Assembly (NCBI GenBank): GCA_958450365.1
Contig: CAUEEP010000730.1
Coordinates: 584,001 to 648,000, forward strand
Direction: 5' to 3'
Length of the DNA: 64,000 nt
Source: Mesorhabditis belari
Taxonomy: Eukaryota; Nematoda; Chromadorea; Rhabditida; Rhabditidae
Shown: positions 1 to 11,252 of the stretch, piece after piece
Layout: the number at the start of each line of letters is the position of its first letter
Position numbering within the stretch: the stretch's first letter is position 1
The notes under the pieces: model-generated
What the model saw: only the letters and a program-made list of their open reading frames with translations
What the model was told of the DNA's origin: nothing
The model's database searches: none
Made by a program: the position numbers and the translations under genes

Positions 1-1035
1 CTTGAGGCAATGAAAGCTGTCAACAGGAATGAGTAAGTTTTAGATAGTGATCGATAAATTTTGAATTTAGGAGCGGCAAAATAAAGCTGACCCCAACTGG
101 AGAGGCGTTGCTGAAATACCCGGTTCCGCCAGAACACGGACGCGTGATTCTGGCTGCATCGAATCAAGGCTGCCTTGGTATGACTAAATAAAAGATATAT
201 CCTCTTATTTATTTTAGAAGAAATCTTATGGATAGTAGCTTGCATGTCGACCGATAGTATTTTCACTTTTGAGCAATCTGGCAAGGAAGATGAAATGCAA
301 AGGATTCGAGATCGGTTTGTGATGAATATGAATCTTAAAGTAGTGCTGGTTTTCATTTAGTTATCGTACTTCTGAAGGGGATCATGTTACTCTACTCAAC
401 ATCTGCAATATATTTCGAAATGAGAAGAAGCGGAATCGACTCGGATTAAAGGTTAGTGTTTAAAAACACAATCGAACAACTTGCTTCAGGAGTTTTGCCA
501 GAAGAATGGATTCAACATGCGGAATCTAAACACTGTTATGAAGGTTTCTATTTCCAACTGGCTTGTTACAATTTGATTACTTTAGATTCGCACCCAAATA
601 CGCGAAATTGCAAAGGATATGTGTCAAATGACGAGTTGTGGCGCAAATCGAGATAGTATACGGTAATCAGAGATTGAATTAAACCTACCTAAATTCCCAT
701 TTTAGTCGGGCTCTAGCTGATGGTTTGTTTATGAATGCATGCGTCTATGACCGACAAGAAGATCGCTACAGATTGATGGTGAATCCATCCGTTGTTTTGC
801 GAATACACCCGAGTAGTGCGCTAGCTCGCTGCAAACCGCGGTAAATTTTAATTTTTTAATATTGTAGTTTCAATCGAATGCCCGTTCAATCACTTATTTT
901 AGATGCTTTGTTTTCACGGAGCTTGTGCGTACGTCGGACCTTTACGCTCGTGATGTGACGATTATCGATGAGGAATGGGTCGCCGAGAAAGCCGCCGCGT
1001 ACAAGAAACATTTAATGGAAGTAGCTTTTGATTAA
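1..1035 (+). CDS. DEAH-box RNA helicase, C-terminal part (DHX33-like), 5' end outside window
   Basis: Eight exons join in frame: 1-32, 71-177, 218-314, 361-451, 490-543, 586-662, 706-840 and 903-1035 (stop TAA). The spliced protein shows the helicase-associated (HA2) region (KLTPTGEALLKYPVPPEHG-like, then EEILWIVACMSTDS), the hallmark RTSEGDHVTLLNICN, the segment EFCQKNGFNMRNLNTV, and the C-terminal OB-fold (IHPSSALARCKPR, then RCFVFTELVRTSDLYARDVT). The RecA helicase motifs lie upstream of the window. DEAH helicases use NTP to remodel RNA or RNPs. The order of blocks and the short tail after the OB-fold fit DHX33 (rRNA transcription and translation initiation in mammals) better than the spliceosomal members. 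Assignment to DEAH is firm; to DHX33 rather than DHX40 or DHX35 it is from memory of the families. Confidence 0.85.
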
Positions 1036-2580
1036 GATTTTTAATTGTTATAGTTGTTAAGTTTGTGAAGTAAATTTTATTGTTAGCGTAACACTTTCAC
1101 AGGTATCATTTCATCATCATGTGGTGGTGATAAAATACGTATAGACGGACAAAGGAAATGGAAAAGATGCGAGTAGAGAGGAGGGGATGGGAAAGATTCA
1201 TGGTGTAATGTGCTTTTAGGTGCCCCCGGAGTGGGGCTCCCCCTTGCCTTTCTGTTCTTTTATCCCCTTTCTGACCAAAACAAATCCCTTTCTTCTTTTC
1301 TGGTCGTCCACACAGATTGTTCACTCCGAAGGGATCGCAGTTGAGTTTCCAATTTTACACCCTCTGTCGCTCGTTGAAGAGGGATCCGTTCACTCTGACC
1401 TGAAATCGGGGTCCCGTAACAATCCCACATTTCTTGGCCGTGGCCCTCGATTACTCATCATCGACTTTACTTTTGATTTTACAATTTTATTGAAAATTTT
1501 GAACAAATGTCCAGGTTTTCAATGTCTAGTTCGATTCTGCTAAGATTAGTTGTGTTTTTGAGATCATGAACTTCAACATCAGTACTGTTTAGTCCAGCCT
1601 GCAATGAGTAGCATAAGTGCCACAATTTCTATTGAGCCTTTTTGATCAGAGTACTTTTCCTCCAAAATTGCTCCAAATTTCTAAATGATTTACCTGAAAT
1701 CGAATCGAATCCTTGTTTTATCATACCCCTCCTCCAAATTACCCGAACAAATAGAGTGAGTGGAAAAAAAGCGAAATGAAAGCGCAGGAGACTACTGGTA
1801 TTACTGTTCACATTTCGTTTTGTTGATTCTCTTTGTCTTCTCGCTTTCTCGTGCGGTTTTTGAGAGGATAGAAGTAAGAATCGGAGAGAAAGTGGGGGAG
1901 GATTGCTGACAAATCTCTTCGAAAGAAAAAGAAGCACAAACAGGTGGCAGAAGAGAAAGAGAAGAGAATGCCAACAGTCCTCCCCAATTCTTTCCTTTTC
2001 TCTACTCTAACTATTTACTCTAAATGAAAGACTTCTGAGCCTTCCCCTACCCCTTTCTCCCTTTATTCCCCCTTATCCATTCCCTCTTTCGGGCTTTCAC
2101 GAAGACAAAAACCAATAGACGGATCTCGAATCGGACAAAAACTCGGAGAAATTTCGAGAGACCCTCTTTTCACCTCAAACAGTTTCCATTGAAAGAAAGG
2201 GATTTATCGATCTGCCAAATCACTCATTGTCATCAATTTTTTTGATAATTGCTACGAGATATGGAAGTGATCAGGTAATCATTGATTTGTCTTTTTGTTC
2301 TTTGTTCCTTTATAGCAATGAAACTTTTGTTAAAATATTTTCACTTTGATCTTCACTGTATCTTTCAATCTTTTATTCTTTCTTTCTTTCATCTTTCAAT
2401 ATTTGGGTTCTTGGTAGAACACTTGCAAGTTGGATACAGATTTCCGAAATGATACTTATCACCGGTACTCCAGCTATTTGGTTATACGGATATGCCCACG
2501 GATTCACCGTGTTACTTTCAATACATTGGCTTTTTTGACTGAGTAAGGCATAAGTCCCTACTCTGGTGACAACGGGGTAC
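1036..2580. other. intergenic region between the helicase and the LIM gene
   Basis: About 1.5 kb follow the helicase stop without a recognisable exon on either strand. The open frames here are short and biased and lack splice partners. The stretch contains GC-richer pieces around 1215-1460 and purine/pyrimidine tracts around 1740-2110. The 3' UTR of the helicase and part of the next promoter probably lie here, but I see no clear polyadenylation signal. Confidence 0.5.
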
Positions 2581-2690
2581 GTGTTGTTTTAGCTCATTGA
2601 TAGAGCGTTCGTCCGGTAAGCTAGAGGTCACGGGTTCGAATCCCGGCGCCGACCATGTTTTGTATTCCCAGCTTCAACCCATAAAAGAAC
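2581..2690 (+). mobile_element. tRNA-derived SINE-like element, copy 1
   Basis: A tRNA-like body (about 2581-2655) has an A box (TTAGCTCATTGATAGAGC), an anticodon-arm-like CCGGTAA loop and a perfect B box (GGGTTCGAATCCC), and ends in CCA. The acceptor stem pairs poorly and position 33 is C instead of T, so a working tRNA is unlikely. The 3' tail (TTCCCAGCTT, then CCATAAAAGAAC, to about 2690) recurs after a second tRNA-like body at 25641, as expected for members of one tRNA-derived retroposon family. Confidence 0.6.
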
Positions 2691-3188
2691 CCAAAACTGT
2701 GAGTTGCTGTGAGTTTTGAAACACTATCACCTCCGTGATCGCTAGAGATTTGTGCCATGATTTGGCTATGATTTGTGAAATGAGCACCACTGTGTACTCT
2801 AAAGTTTGGCCATTAACCTGGAATTGGTTACTGTGAAAATTTTGTCATTTTCTGTCATTCTGTCAGCTAAACACCAGCCATTCGGTATGCATTTCCAAAT
2901 CTTTCCCTAATTTCTTCCTCTTTCTTCTCGACTTTTGTTTAGTCTCCACAGAATTCGATCGATTGAAAAAAAAATGCTTGATTGAAGAAAAATGTTTTTT
3001 CAAACGAATATTTTCTTTTTCAATTCAATTTTTCTGATATCTTTAGTTTACTTTTGATACCGCCTAGAGAACCCGCACCAGAGAACAGCTGTGGAGCTGT
3101 TGTTTTGACACTCGAAAGTTCTCTATCGAAAAAATCGTTTTTGATAACGATTCTCCTCAAATCTCACGTCAATTTTAGATCTCAAATC

Positions 3189-6100
3189 ATGCCATCAGAC
3201 GTCGAAGAGGATCCGTATGCCATTTCATCGGATTCCGAATCGGAGGAAATCAAGAAACCGCCACCGAAGATTCAAATTGGAGAACGCTCGGGGCAGCTCA
3301 ATCAATTGGTTTTTTGAAAAAGCTTTTTTTGCAACTTATCAAATTTTAGAAAACCGCATTAACTGAGAAGAAACAATCGGGGAAAGATGCGGAACGATTG
3401 AAAGAAATCGAGGATCTCAAGGCAAACAATGAGGCCAAGAATATTAAAAAGGTTTATAACAAGCGAAATATGCTAGAAACGTTCAGTTTCAACATTTTAA
3501 GACTTTAATTAAGTGTATTTTAGGGTTTTGAGACGGGAAAAGTGAGCGTAAGTGAAAATGCAGAGATGGCGGCAAGAGAAAAAGCGGAAAGAGACGAGGA
3601 AAAACAGAGGATCGCCCAAGCATCAAAGGTAAGTAAACATTTTTAAAAAATTCAACTTTACTTGGGCTTATTTTCAGGAAAACTACTCCAAGTTTAAAGA
3701 CAAATTCGAGCGCTTGGACAGCACATTGGAGGAGAATTTGGAGGAGAAATTGAAAAGAATGGAAAAAGAACAGATTGGATTGGGAAAAGATGGATTGGCG
3801 AGTGCGGTGAATAGGTAAAATTGATGATAATAAAAGAATATATAAGAGTTTTTAAGATTCGAGAAGGGAAACGATGAAGATGGGAATATTCAGAAGGAGA
3901 AAGTCGAGATTACAAGATCGGAAGCGGATCGAAAGAGGATTATGAATGCGTTTCATGGGGTCAGTGAAAAGATTCGCTCATACTGACTGTTAAAGCTGAA
4001 ACTAAACCTTTAGCTTGATCGCTTAACAACTTTAAAGTTAAAGTTTAATGTTTAAAGACTTTAAACTGTTAAAGTTAGACTTTAAACTGTTAAACTTGGA
4101 TTTTAAACTGTTAAACTGTTAAAGTTAGACTTTAAACTGTTAAACTTAGACTTTAAACTGTTAAACTGTTAACTTGGACTTTAAACTGTTAAAGTTAGAC
4201 TTTAAACTGTTAAAGTTAGACTTTAAACTGTTAAAGTTAGACTTTAAACTGTTAAACTTAGACTTTAAACTGTTAAAGTTAGACTGTAAACTGTTAAACT
4301 GTTAAAGTTAGACTTTAAACTGTTAAACTTAGACTTTAAACTGTTAAACTGTTAACTTGGACTTTAAACTGTTAAAGTTAGACTTTAAACTGTTAAAGTT
4401 AGACTGTAAACTGTTAAACTGTTAAAGTTAGACTTTAAACTGTTAAACTTAGACTTTAAACTGTTAAACTTGGACTTTAAACTGTTAAAGTTAGTTGTAG
4501 TGTTGCAGTTGCACTTGAAAACTTCAATTGTACTGTTTAGGGTGAAATCCCAATGGATGACGGACCGCAAGACTGTGTCCTCTGTCAGAAAAGAGTTTAT
4601 CCAGTGGAAAGAATGATTGCAAATCGATCGATTTATCACAAAAATTGTTTCCGATGTGCAACATGTAACAAGAAATTACTGTAAGTTTGTCTATAAATTT
4701 GAAAAAGAAAATTTTCGACATTTCAGGGCCACCAATTATGGTTCACATGAAGGGAAATTGCTGTGTAAAGGACATTTGTGGGAAGCCCTTCATCCAGGAG
4801 CTGCCATTCCAGCTGATGATCTTGATTCTGAAGGTTTTTTTTTACTTAAAATTATTTACATTAAGCTAGAGATTTATTCCAAGTAGCTAGATCTTTCGAG
4901 GCTCTAAAAAACAAAAAAGCTAAACAAAAAAAAGCTAAATAGCCGTTAGATATTTCCCAAATTGTTCCTTGACTTTTCAAAATGACAAAACAAAATTTGA
5001 ATAATCAACATTCACTTGTACAAATCAATCACATTTTCGAGCTTCAAGATGTGTGAAGAAAATATAAAGAAAGAGACTTAAAGGAAAAGGAAAAGGAAAA
5101 GAGATGACCCATATTGAAGGAAATGAGAAAAGAAGAGATATCTCTTTTCGAATATATGAATATGCCAAATTTGATGCAATCAACCCGGACGATCTTCTTT
5201 TGAAATAGAGAAATTGAAGGGGGGAAAAGAGGACGCCGTTTTCACTCAATCGTTCCGAAATCCCAGCGAAACACTTATAATTTCTCTCCTTCTTTATTTT
5301 AAAATGTTTTCGATTTACGATAAATTATCACATTTAGCTCTGCCTGCATTTTTCAGTTTTCTTTAAACCTTACCGTAAATACTGTAATAGTATCCCACTC
5401 CCTCGTACAGTCGCGTAGTCGCAAAAGTTTTTTAGTATTTCATTTTTTTCAAAGTGCCCGTACTTTCAAAAAATGTGTCTTTGGTATCAAAAAATAGCTG
5501 AAATTCAGGGTTATTTTTTGATACCTAAGCGCGCATTGTAGCATAAACCAGTGTCGAGAAAAACTCGTTCAAAGCTAGCCTGCGCAACACTCCGCACCGT
5601 CATTATGGGGGTGGGGTACTATTACAGTATTTACGGTACCACCTTTTAGTACTCTCGAATCATAAAACCAACTCTTGATAGCTAATATTCTAATGTTAGC
5701 TCAAAGCGTACCAAGAGTTGGAAGCTTTGAACTTAATTAGACAGTTTGAACTTAATTAGACAGTAATAACTTGACTCTTTATAAGATCTTTAGCTCTTTT
5801 AACTCCCGAAAATCGACATTCGATGTATTTAGACAAAATTTTCTTCAGTCAACCTTTTCAAAAACGATATTCTAACAAATTCAACCAATTTAAAACTTGC
5901 AAGATAACTGAACTCTTGCAAAAATGCCTATCAAGAGCTTATTGTCAATTTCAGTTCTTGATTCTTCACTGTAACCATTCATTTCCCTTTTCAGACGGTT
6001 CAGCTTCTGATTCGGGTGACGAGGAGTTCGCGGTGACAAATAAACCCCGAAAGGTCAACAAAAACATTGTGAAATGTGAGTGAAAATTTTAAGCATTTTT

Positions 6101-9100
6101 TTAATAGATTCCTTTTCTTCAATCTTATTAAAACTAAATACAAATTTCAGCCGGTGGAATGGATATTAGCGATGAGCTCTCTCAGCTTCGATCACTTAAG
6201 GAAAAGAAAGGCGAATTCGAGACTTCCGTCAAAAATGCTGAAGCGGTTAGTGAAAAAATAGTTGAATCTAGGTATTAATCTGAAAGAAATATCAATTTTA
6301 TCTATCTATAAAAATTTTTTTTCTGGTTTTAGATTGAGAAAAAGAGTGGTATCGAGGAGGAGATCGCTGCGGGGAAAGTCAAGGAAAATATGGGAAGGTG
6401 GGTTCAGAATATGAAAAATAATATAGAAAACCCTAGAAAATATACTAAAAATAAGCAAAATAAAGCATTTGTTAATCATTTGAAACAAAATCTAAGCTTT
6501 AGATTTGTGAACGGGGCCAACGAGGAGACAAAAATCAAGAGAGAAGAGCTTCATTTCGATCAAGTAAGAGAAAAAAGATTTGAAAATCTTTCTAAGAGAT
6601 AAAGGCTATTGATAAATATTCTTAAGGTAAATAAATCTTATAACCAAATTTTCCAGGTTGGTGATATCAAGAACAAATGGAAAACCGGCCAGGTGGAGAC
6701 AGCTGAACAAAAAGAAGCACGAGAAACAGAGGATTTGCAAGCATTGAGGGTAAAAACACTAGGGATGCAGTACATTCTAAAACTTATTTTAGGGAAGCAT
6801 CAACGTGAAGGAGAGATTCAAGGAGAGAACTGAAGGAGATAGTGAAGCGGTGGTTGAGAGATCGTATGATGCTAGTCAACTCAATACCTCGTGTGAGTGT
6901 TTAAAGACTGGCTAGGATTCGAATCAAATCCGGAACCTGTAGGATGATTCGAAACATCCAGAATATGCGGAAAAGCTGTCTACCGATAATCTGCTTCATT
7001 TTAGCGGCTGCTGAGGCTCGGAAATCTTTTATGGAGGGACGAGCCTTCGAATCATCGGGATCGATCAAAAAAGAAACGGCTGATGATATTATTTCTGGTT
7101 AGAATGTGTTTATATTATATTATTTTATAATTATATTCAGGAAAAGCCAAAGATTTCAAGGAGAAATTCGAGAAAGGACAAGGAGATATTAATGAAGTAC
7201 AAAAGACACAGGTAAAGAGGGAAAAAAAGGAAGGAAAGGATTTTGATTTAGGTGGAAATTGATGGAATCAGCTTGGATCATTTGAAGAGTGCTTTTGAGG
7301 CAAAAGGAAGGGTTCGTTCAAATGGATTTTATGAGGATTTTGTTTTGGTAAAATAAAATACAAACTTTAGAGCACAGTCAACATGACTCCCGAAGAACGG
7401 GCTGAGCAAAAACAGAAAGAAATCGAAGCCGAATTCTTGAGATACAAATTGGCGAGGAAAGCCGCCACGAAAAGGGCACAACAAATGGCGGTTTGATTTT
7501 GAAACAATTCAGTTTCGGTATTAAGTTTTAATTCATTAATTAAGGCAAAAAATTGTTTCTTTAAGTTTTCCTAGATTCAGCTTATCAAAACTTAATGTAT
7601 AGTATGATAAAAATCAAGAATTTGTACAAATCATACAAATTTCGTACGTAAATCTGTGCTTGACAGAAATCCAGAGAACGAGGCTCAAAATCGGTTTACT
7701 TTTCCGTAGCTGACACTTTGAATTGTCGATCGACTAACTGATTAGACAGAGTTGAAGACTAGAGTTGAAATTAAAATCAAATTTATGATTCTTTTAGGAA
7801 ACTGGTGAAGAAGAAGCACATGTAATCGGTGGAGCTGATACGGCGAGCGGGGTTGGAGTCGGTGGAATAAGAGACACATTCAATTCCGGACGAGCTTTCA
7901 ACAATAATGAACCGGGTGAGTTCAAGGGATAAGCTAACGCAATTGAAATAGTTGAATACATGAGTGTGATTCATTGCAAATATGTTTAGGTAAAGATGGA
8001 AGCGGTTTGGATGTCGAGGTGAAAGTCGCCGGGAAAGCGAGAGCAAAATTCCAACAATTAGACACAAATGCGCAGCCGGTTTTGCCGAAAGAACAGAGAA
8101 GAGTTCGTGTTTTTTTAAGTGTAAAGGGAAAAACGCAAAAATAACCACAGAAAGAAAAGAAGAAAAGAAGAATTCTAGGAACCCTCAAAATGGGACAAGA
8201 AAGAGACAGCATTGGGAGATGTGGTCAATCGAAGAGATCAACAAGGTAAAGAATTGAACACAGTAGACCAAAGAATTTTCGGTGTCAACGTCAATAGGCT
8301 CGCAACGGACAAATATAATATCAATTTCACTTCAATCTTTTTGTTTTTGATATCAATTGACGGAGAATTTGATTTTCTATCGATTGAAATGAAAGATAAA
8401 AAGATTGAAGTGAAATTGGTTAAGATAGAAGGCCAAGAAGGCCAAGAAGGCCAAGAAGGCCAAGAAGGCCAAGAAGGCCAAGAAGGCCAAGAAAGTCAAG
8501 AAGGTCAAGAAGACCAAGAAGGTCAAGAAGGCCAAGAAGACCAAGAAGGCCATGAAGGTCAAGAAGACCAAGAAGGTCAAGAAGACCAAGAAGACCAAGA
8601 AGACCAAGAAGGTCAAGAAGGCCAAGAAGACCAAGATTTTCCGTTAGAGCCCTATTGACGTTCACACCGAAAATTCCCAGATCTAGAACACAGTCGATCG
8701 AAATCCATCAGTTCTAAACAAATTAGCTAAATACTTTAAACAATATTTATTGGAAATAAGTTTAGAATCATTTTTTTAGATGACGAATCCGAGGAGGAAG
8801 AGTATGATGTGAAGAATTTAATGAATAAATTCAAAAATATCGGAGAAAATGACTCGAATAAGGCGATCAATTCAGAGCAGAGGTTTGGAAGAAAAAGACG
8901 ACCAAGAACAACAAGAATATAGACAATGTTTAGAGCTGAACTTGAGAAGATTCGAGTTCAAGCGAAGAATTTGAAGCAACAATTTGAACAGGTGAATGAA
9001 ATGAATATTTTGATGATGGCGATGTTTTTAGGGACAAGAAGAGGATCATGATGCAGAGGAATACAGGAAGAAAGAGATGGAAGTCGAGTTTGACAGACTT

Positions 9101-11252
9101 AAAAGTGGGTTCATCGATTGATAATGATTGATAAATCATTATTCAATCGACCTTCTTGACCTTCTTGGCCTTCTTGACCCTCTTGGTCTTCTTGACCTTC
9201 TGATCAGGGTTCAGATTTGTAGAAATAATCGTTTTGATAATTTAGAAATCAGAAAATTCGAAAGGCTTTGAAAGTATTAATTAAAATGACTAATTAGATT
9301 AATGCGCTTTCTAAAGGTGCTTTGCCTTTGCTTCAAAAAGGCTATCGTACTTATGTAGCGTAGTTTAAATCCAAATTTAAACTTTTCATTCATCATCATT
9401 CATTAACATTTAAACTTTTCTTCATTTGAAGGGTATTTTTTTCTCAGTAATGTTGAAGTATCAGCATCTTTTCTAGCATTCTTGGTAAATATCTTTTCCC
9501 CATTAATTGAGACAAATCTTGAATCGAGCAAAAATAATCGAACAAAAATTTATTTACACAAATTTATTCAATTAATTATTTAATCACGAGGAACACAACA
9601 CTAATCAATAACCCAAAATAATGAAATTGCAGGAGAACGAGCCGCAATGCAGCAACGACTCCAGGAGGAAAGAGATTTGGAGGAGAGGGAAAGAGCACAG
9701 GTCGGCAAACTACTTTATTTTAGCTTTTGCTTATTTTAGCTTATCTTTGCTAGCTGAACTTTTAGGCTTACTTTTAAGCGCCTAACTATAATCTTAGATG
9801 GTTCTCATTTTGTATACAGCTATGTGACTAAGCAGCACTGTACTGAGTACTGTAATCTGTACGGTAATCTGTACTGTACTGAGTACTGTAATCTGTACTG
9901 TACTGAGTACTGTAATCTGTACTGTAATCTCTACTGTAAATCATTAAAGGTGTACTGTAAATCATTAATTTCAGGATAAAGATGAGGATGTTGGCATAAA
10001 AGCAGAACATGCATCGAAAATGGCTGCGAAATGGGAGAAAATTCATCAAAAAGAGGCGCGCAAAGCGGAGAAATCGAGAATGCCGACAAAGGGCGGACAA
10101 GTGAGTTGAGGAGGTGTTTGATAAGATCGACAAACTACCGACTACCGTAATACCCTCGAATACAGAATTACGGGAAACACTTATAGTCAGAGCTCGTTTA
10201 GGATCACTGAAGTCACGAAATCTCAACTCATTTCACATTTTTCACCTTGTCTTCCATCAATATTTATGTTTTATTTCACTGTTTGTAAATATCAGCTCAG
10301 AATATGTGCAAGTCCAAAAAAGCTAGTCAATATATGATAGATTTGCTATCGAATCCGGAAAATTGCCTTCTCATTCATTTCAGTGCCTTTTGATGATTGT
10401 GAATAAAGTTGTCGTTGGTGGTGGTGACACAATACAAGTAACTCGCACAATGAAATGGTAAAAGATTCCTACTTTCCACAGTCGTCAAGGAAATTCTACT
10501 CTTTTCTCGGGGCACAGGTCAAGACTGACAACGAGCTTTGAAACTAAAGAACTCACCGTCATTATTGAGCTTTCTAAAACGTTCAAACCTTTGAAAGCTA
10601 CCGTAATCTTGTCTCACTTTCATTCAATTTATCTACTTTTGAGATCATCCTTTTTGTACGCTCACAGAATCAGAACTAGAGACAAGATTACAATAGCCTC
10701 AAAAAAAAAATTGATGTTTTAGGAAATATAAATCAACAGTACAAGTAAGTCACTCTTTTTGGAGTCACTAGGTGACTCCAGGAGCTCTTGAAATATTTAT
10801 CAAACGCTAAAATTGTTTTCCCTTCAGTCTGCTCGCTGGATGCCAATGGAGGGTCCAAAATGCACGGTTTGCTCGAAAACAGTTTATCGAGCGGAGAGTA
10901 CCCTTTGTTTTGGACTCTCATTTCATACGAAATGCTTCCGATGTTCGGTCTGCCAGCAGCATATTCGGTAAGTGATTTTGAACTTTTCTATTCAAATCGT
11001 CATTGCCTGGTCGAAATTCCTCAAAAATTTCAGAATCGAGAAAGTGCAACGGAACAAGGAGAACGAGTTGTTCTGCAATGTTCACTTTAAACGCCTCCAA
11101 GAAATCGCACATCAAAAATCGATCACGGTTTAGTATTAATATGAAAAAAATCGAAATTTATCTAGATTTATTTCAATTTTCACATTTTGCAGGTGTTGGT
11201 CTCGTTGAATCCGATCCCATCAAATATGGAAACGTTGAGGAATCAAGCATGA
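3189..11252 (+). CDS. two-LIM-domain coiled-coil actin-associated protein (EPLIN/LIMA1-like)
   Basis: About 28 small exons, from ATG 3189 (ten bases after an AG acceptor, so perhaps trans-spliced) to TGA 11252. The N-terminus is acidic ([20 protein letters not shown]), followed by charged helix. LIM1 (about 4540-4830) shows C-x2-C ([15 protein letters not shown]), [10 protein letters not shown] and a final CKGH. It most resembles the EPLIN LIM domain. A long charged coiled-coil region follows ([45 protein letters not shown]). LIM2 (about 10829-11128) has [22 protein letters not shown] and CNVH. Both domains keep all zinc ligands I can see. EPLIN-type proteins bundle actin and link it to junctions; the role here is by homology. 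Introns hold several minisatellites and a MITE. The last exon (11194-11252) is the least certain; AATAAA follows at 11311. Confidence 0.8.
4000..4495 (+). repeat. tandem repeat in the intron before LIM1
   Basis: A direct tandem array of GACTTTAAACTGTTAAA-type units (about 17-22 bp, alternating TTAGA and CTTGGA linkers) fills the intron just upstream of the first LIM exon. Many units contain TTAAACTGTTAA, which is partly self-complementary. Confidence 0.85.
5371..5638 (+). mobile_element. MITE family A, copy 1 (intron of the LIM gene)
   Basis: The element begins TACCGTAAATACTGTAATAG and ends with the inverted form (CTATTACAGTATTTACGGTA), giving terminal inverted repeats of about 30 bp that run on into GGGGTGGG/CCCACTCCC. 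An inner hairpin is centred on AAAAAATAGCTGAAATTCAG. It has no coding capacity. Two further copies lie at 45472-45737 (inverted) and 47812-48068. Confidence 0.85.
8431..8640 (+). repeat. AAGAAGGCC/ACC minisatellite in a LIM-gene intron
   Basis: Tandem 9-18 bp units (GGCCAAGAA, GACCAAGAA, GGTCAAGAA) lie in the intron between exons ending about 8244 and starting 8780. The array is open in one frame (Glu-Gly-Gln repeats) but the flanking exons splice around it, so it is probably not coding. Confidence 0.85.
9145..9206 (+). repeat. inverted-orientation fragment of the 8431 minisatellite
   Basis: CCTTCTTGACCTTCTTGG-type units are the reverse complement of the array at 8431-8640, about 500 bp downstream in the same gene. 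The two could pair in the pre-mRNA. Confidence 0.8.
10655..10785 (+). repeat. dispersed repeat, copy 1 (second copy 15380-15495)
   Basis: GACAAGATTACAATAGCCTC, then GATNTTTTAGGA, TACAAGTAAG, and TTTTTGGAGTCACTAGGTGA occur in the same order at 10680-10780 and at 15392-15486. It is noncoding and its ends are not clear. Confidence 0.65.

Noticed and set aside
2581..2655. Functional tRNA-Thr (GGT anticodon)
   Set aside because: Acceptor stem pairs poorly, position 33 is not T, anticodon stem has a mismatch, and GGT is not the usual eukaryotic Thr anticodon.
8212..8658. Open frame of 148 residues with Glu-Gly-Gln repeats
   Set aside because: Starts in a LIM-gene exon but runs past a good GTAAAG donor into the intron minisatellite; the next real exon (DESEEEEYD) joins in phase without it.
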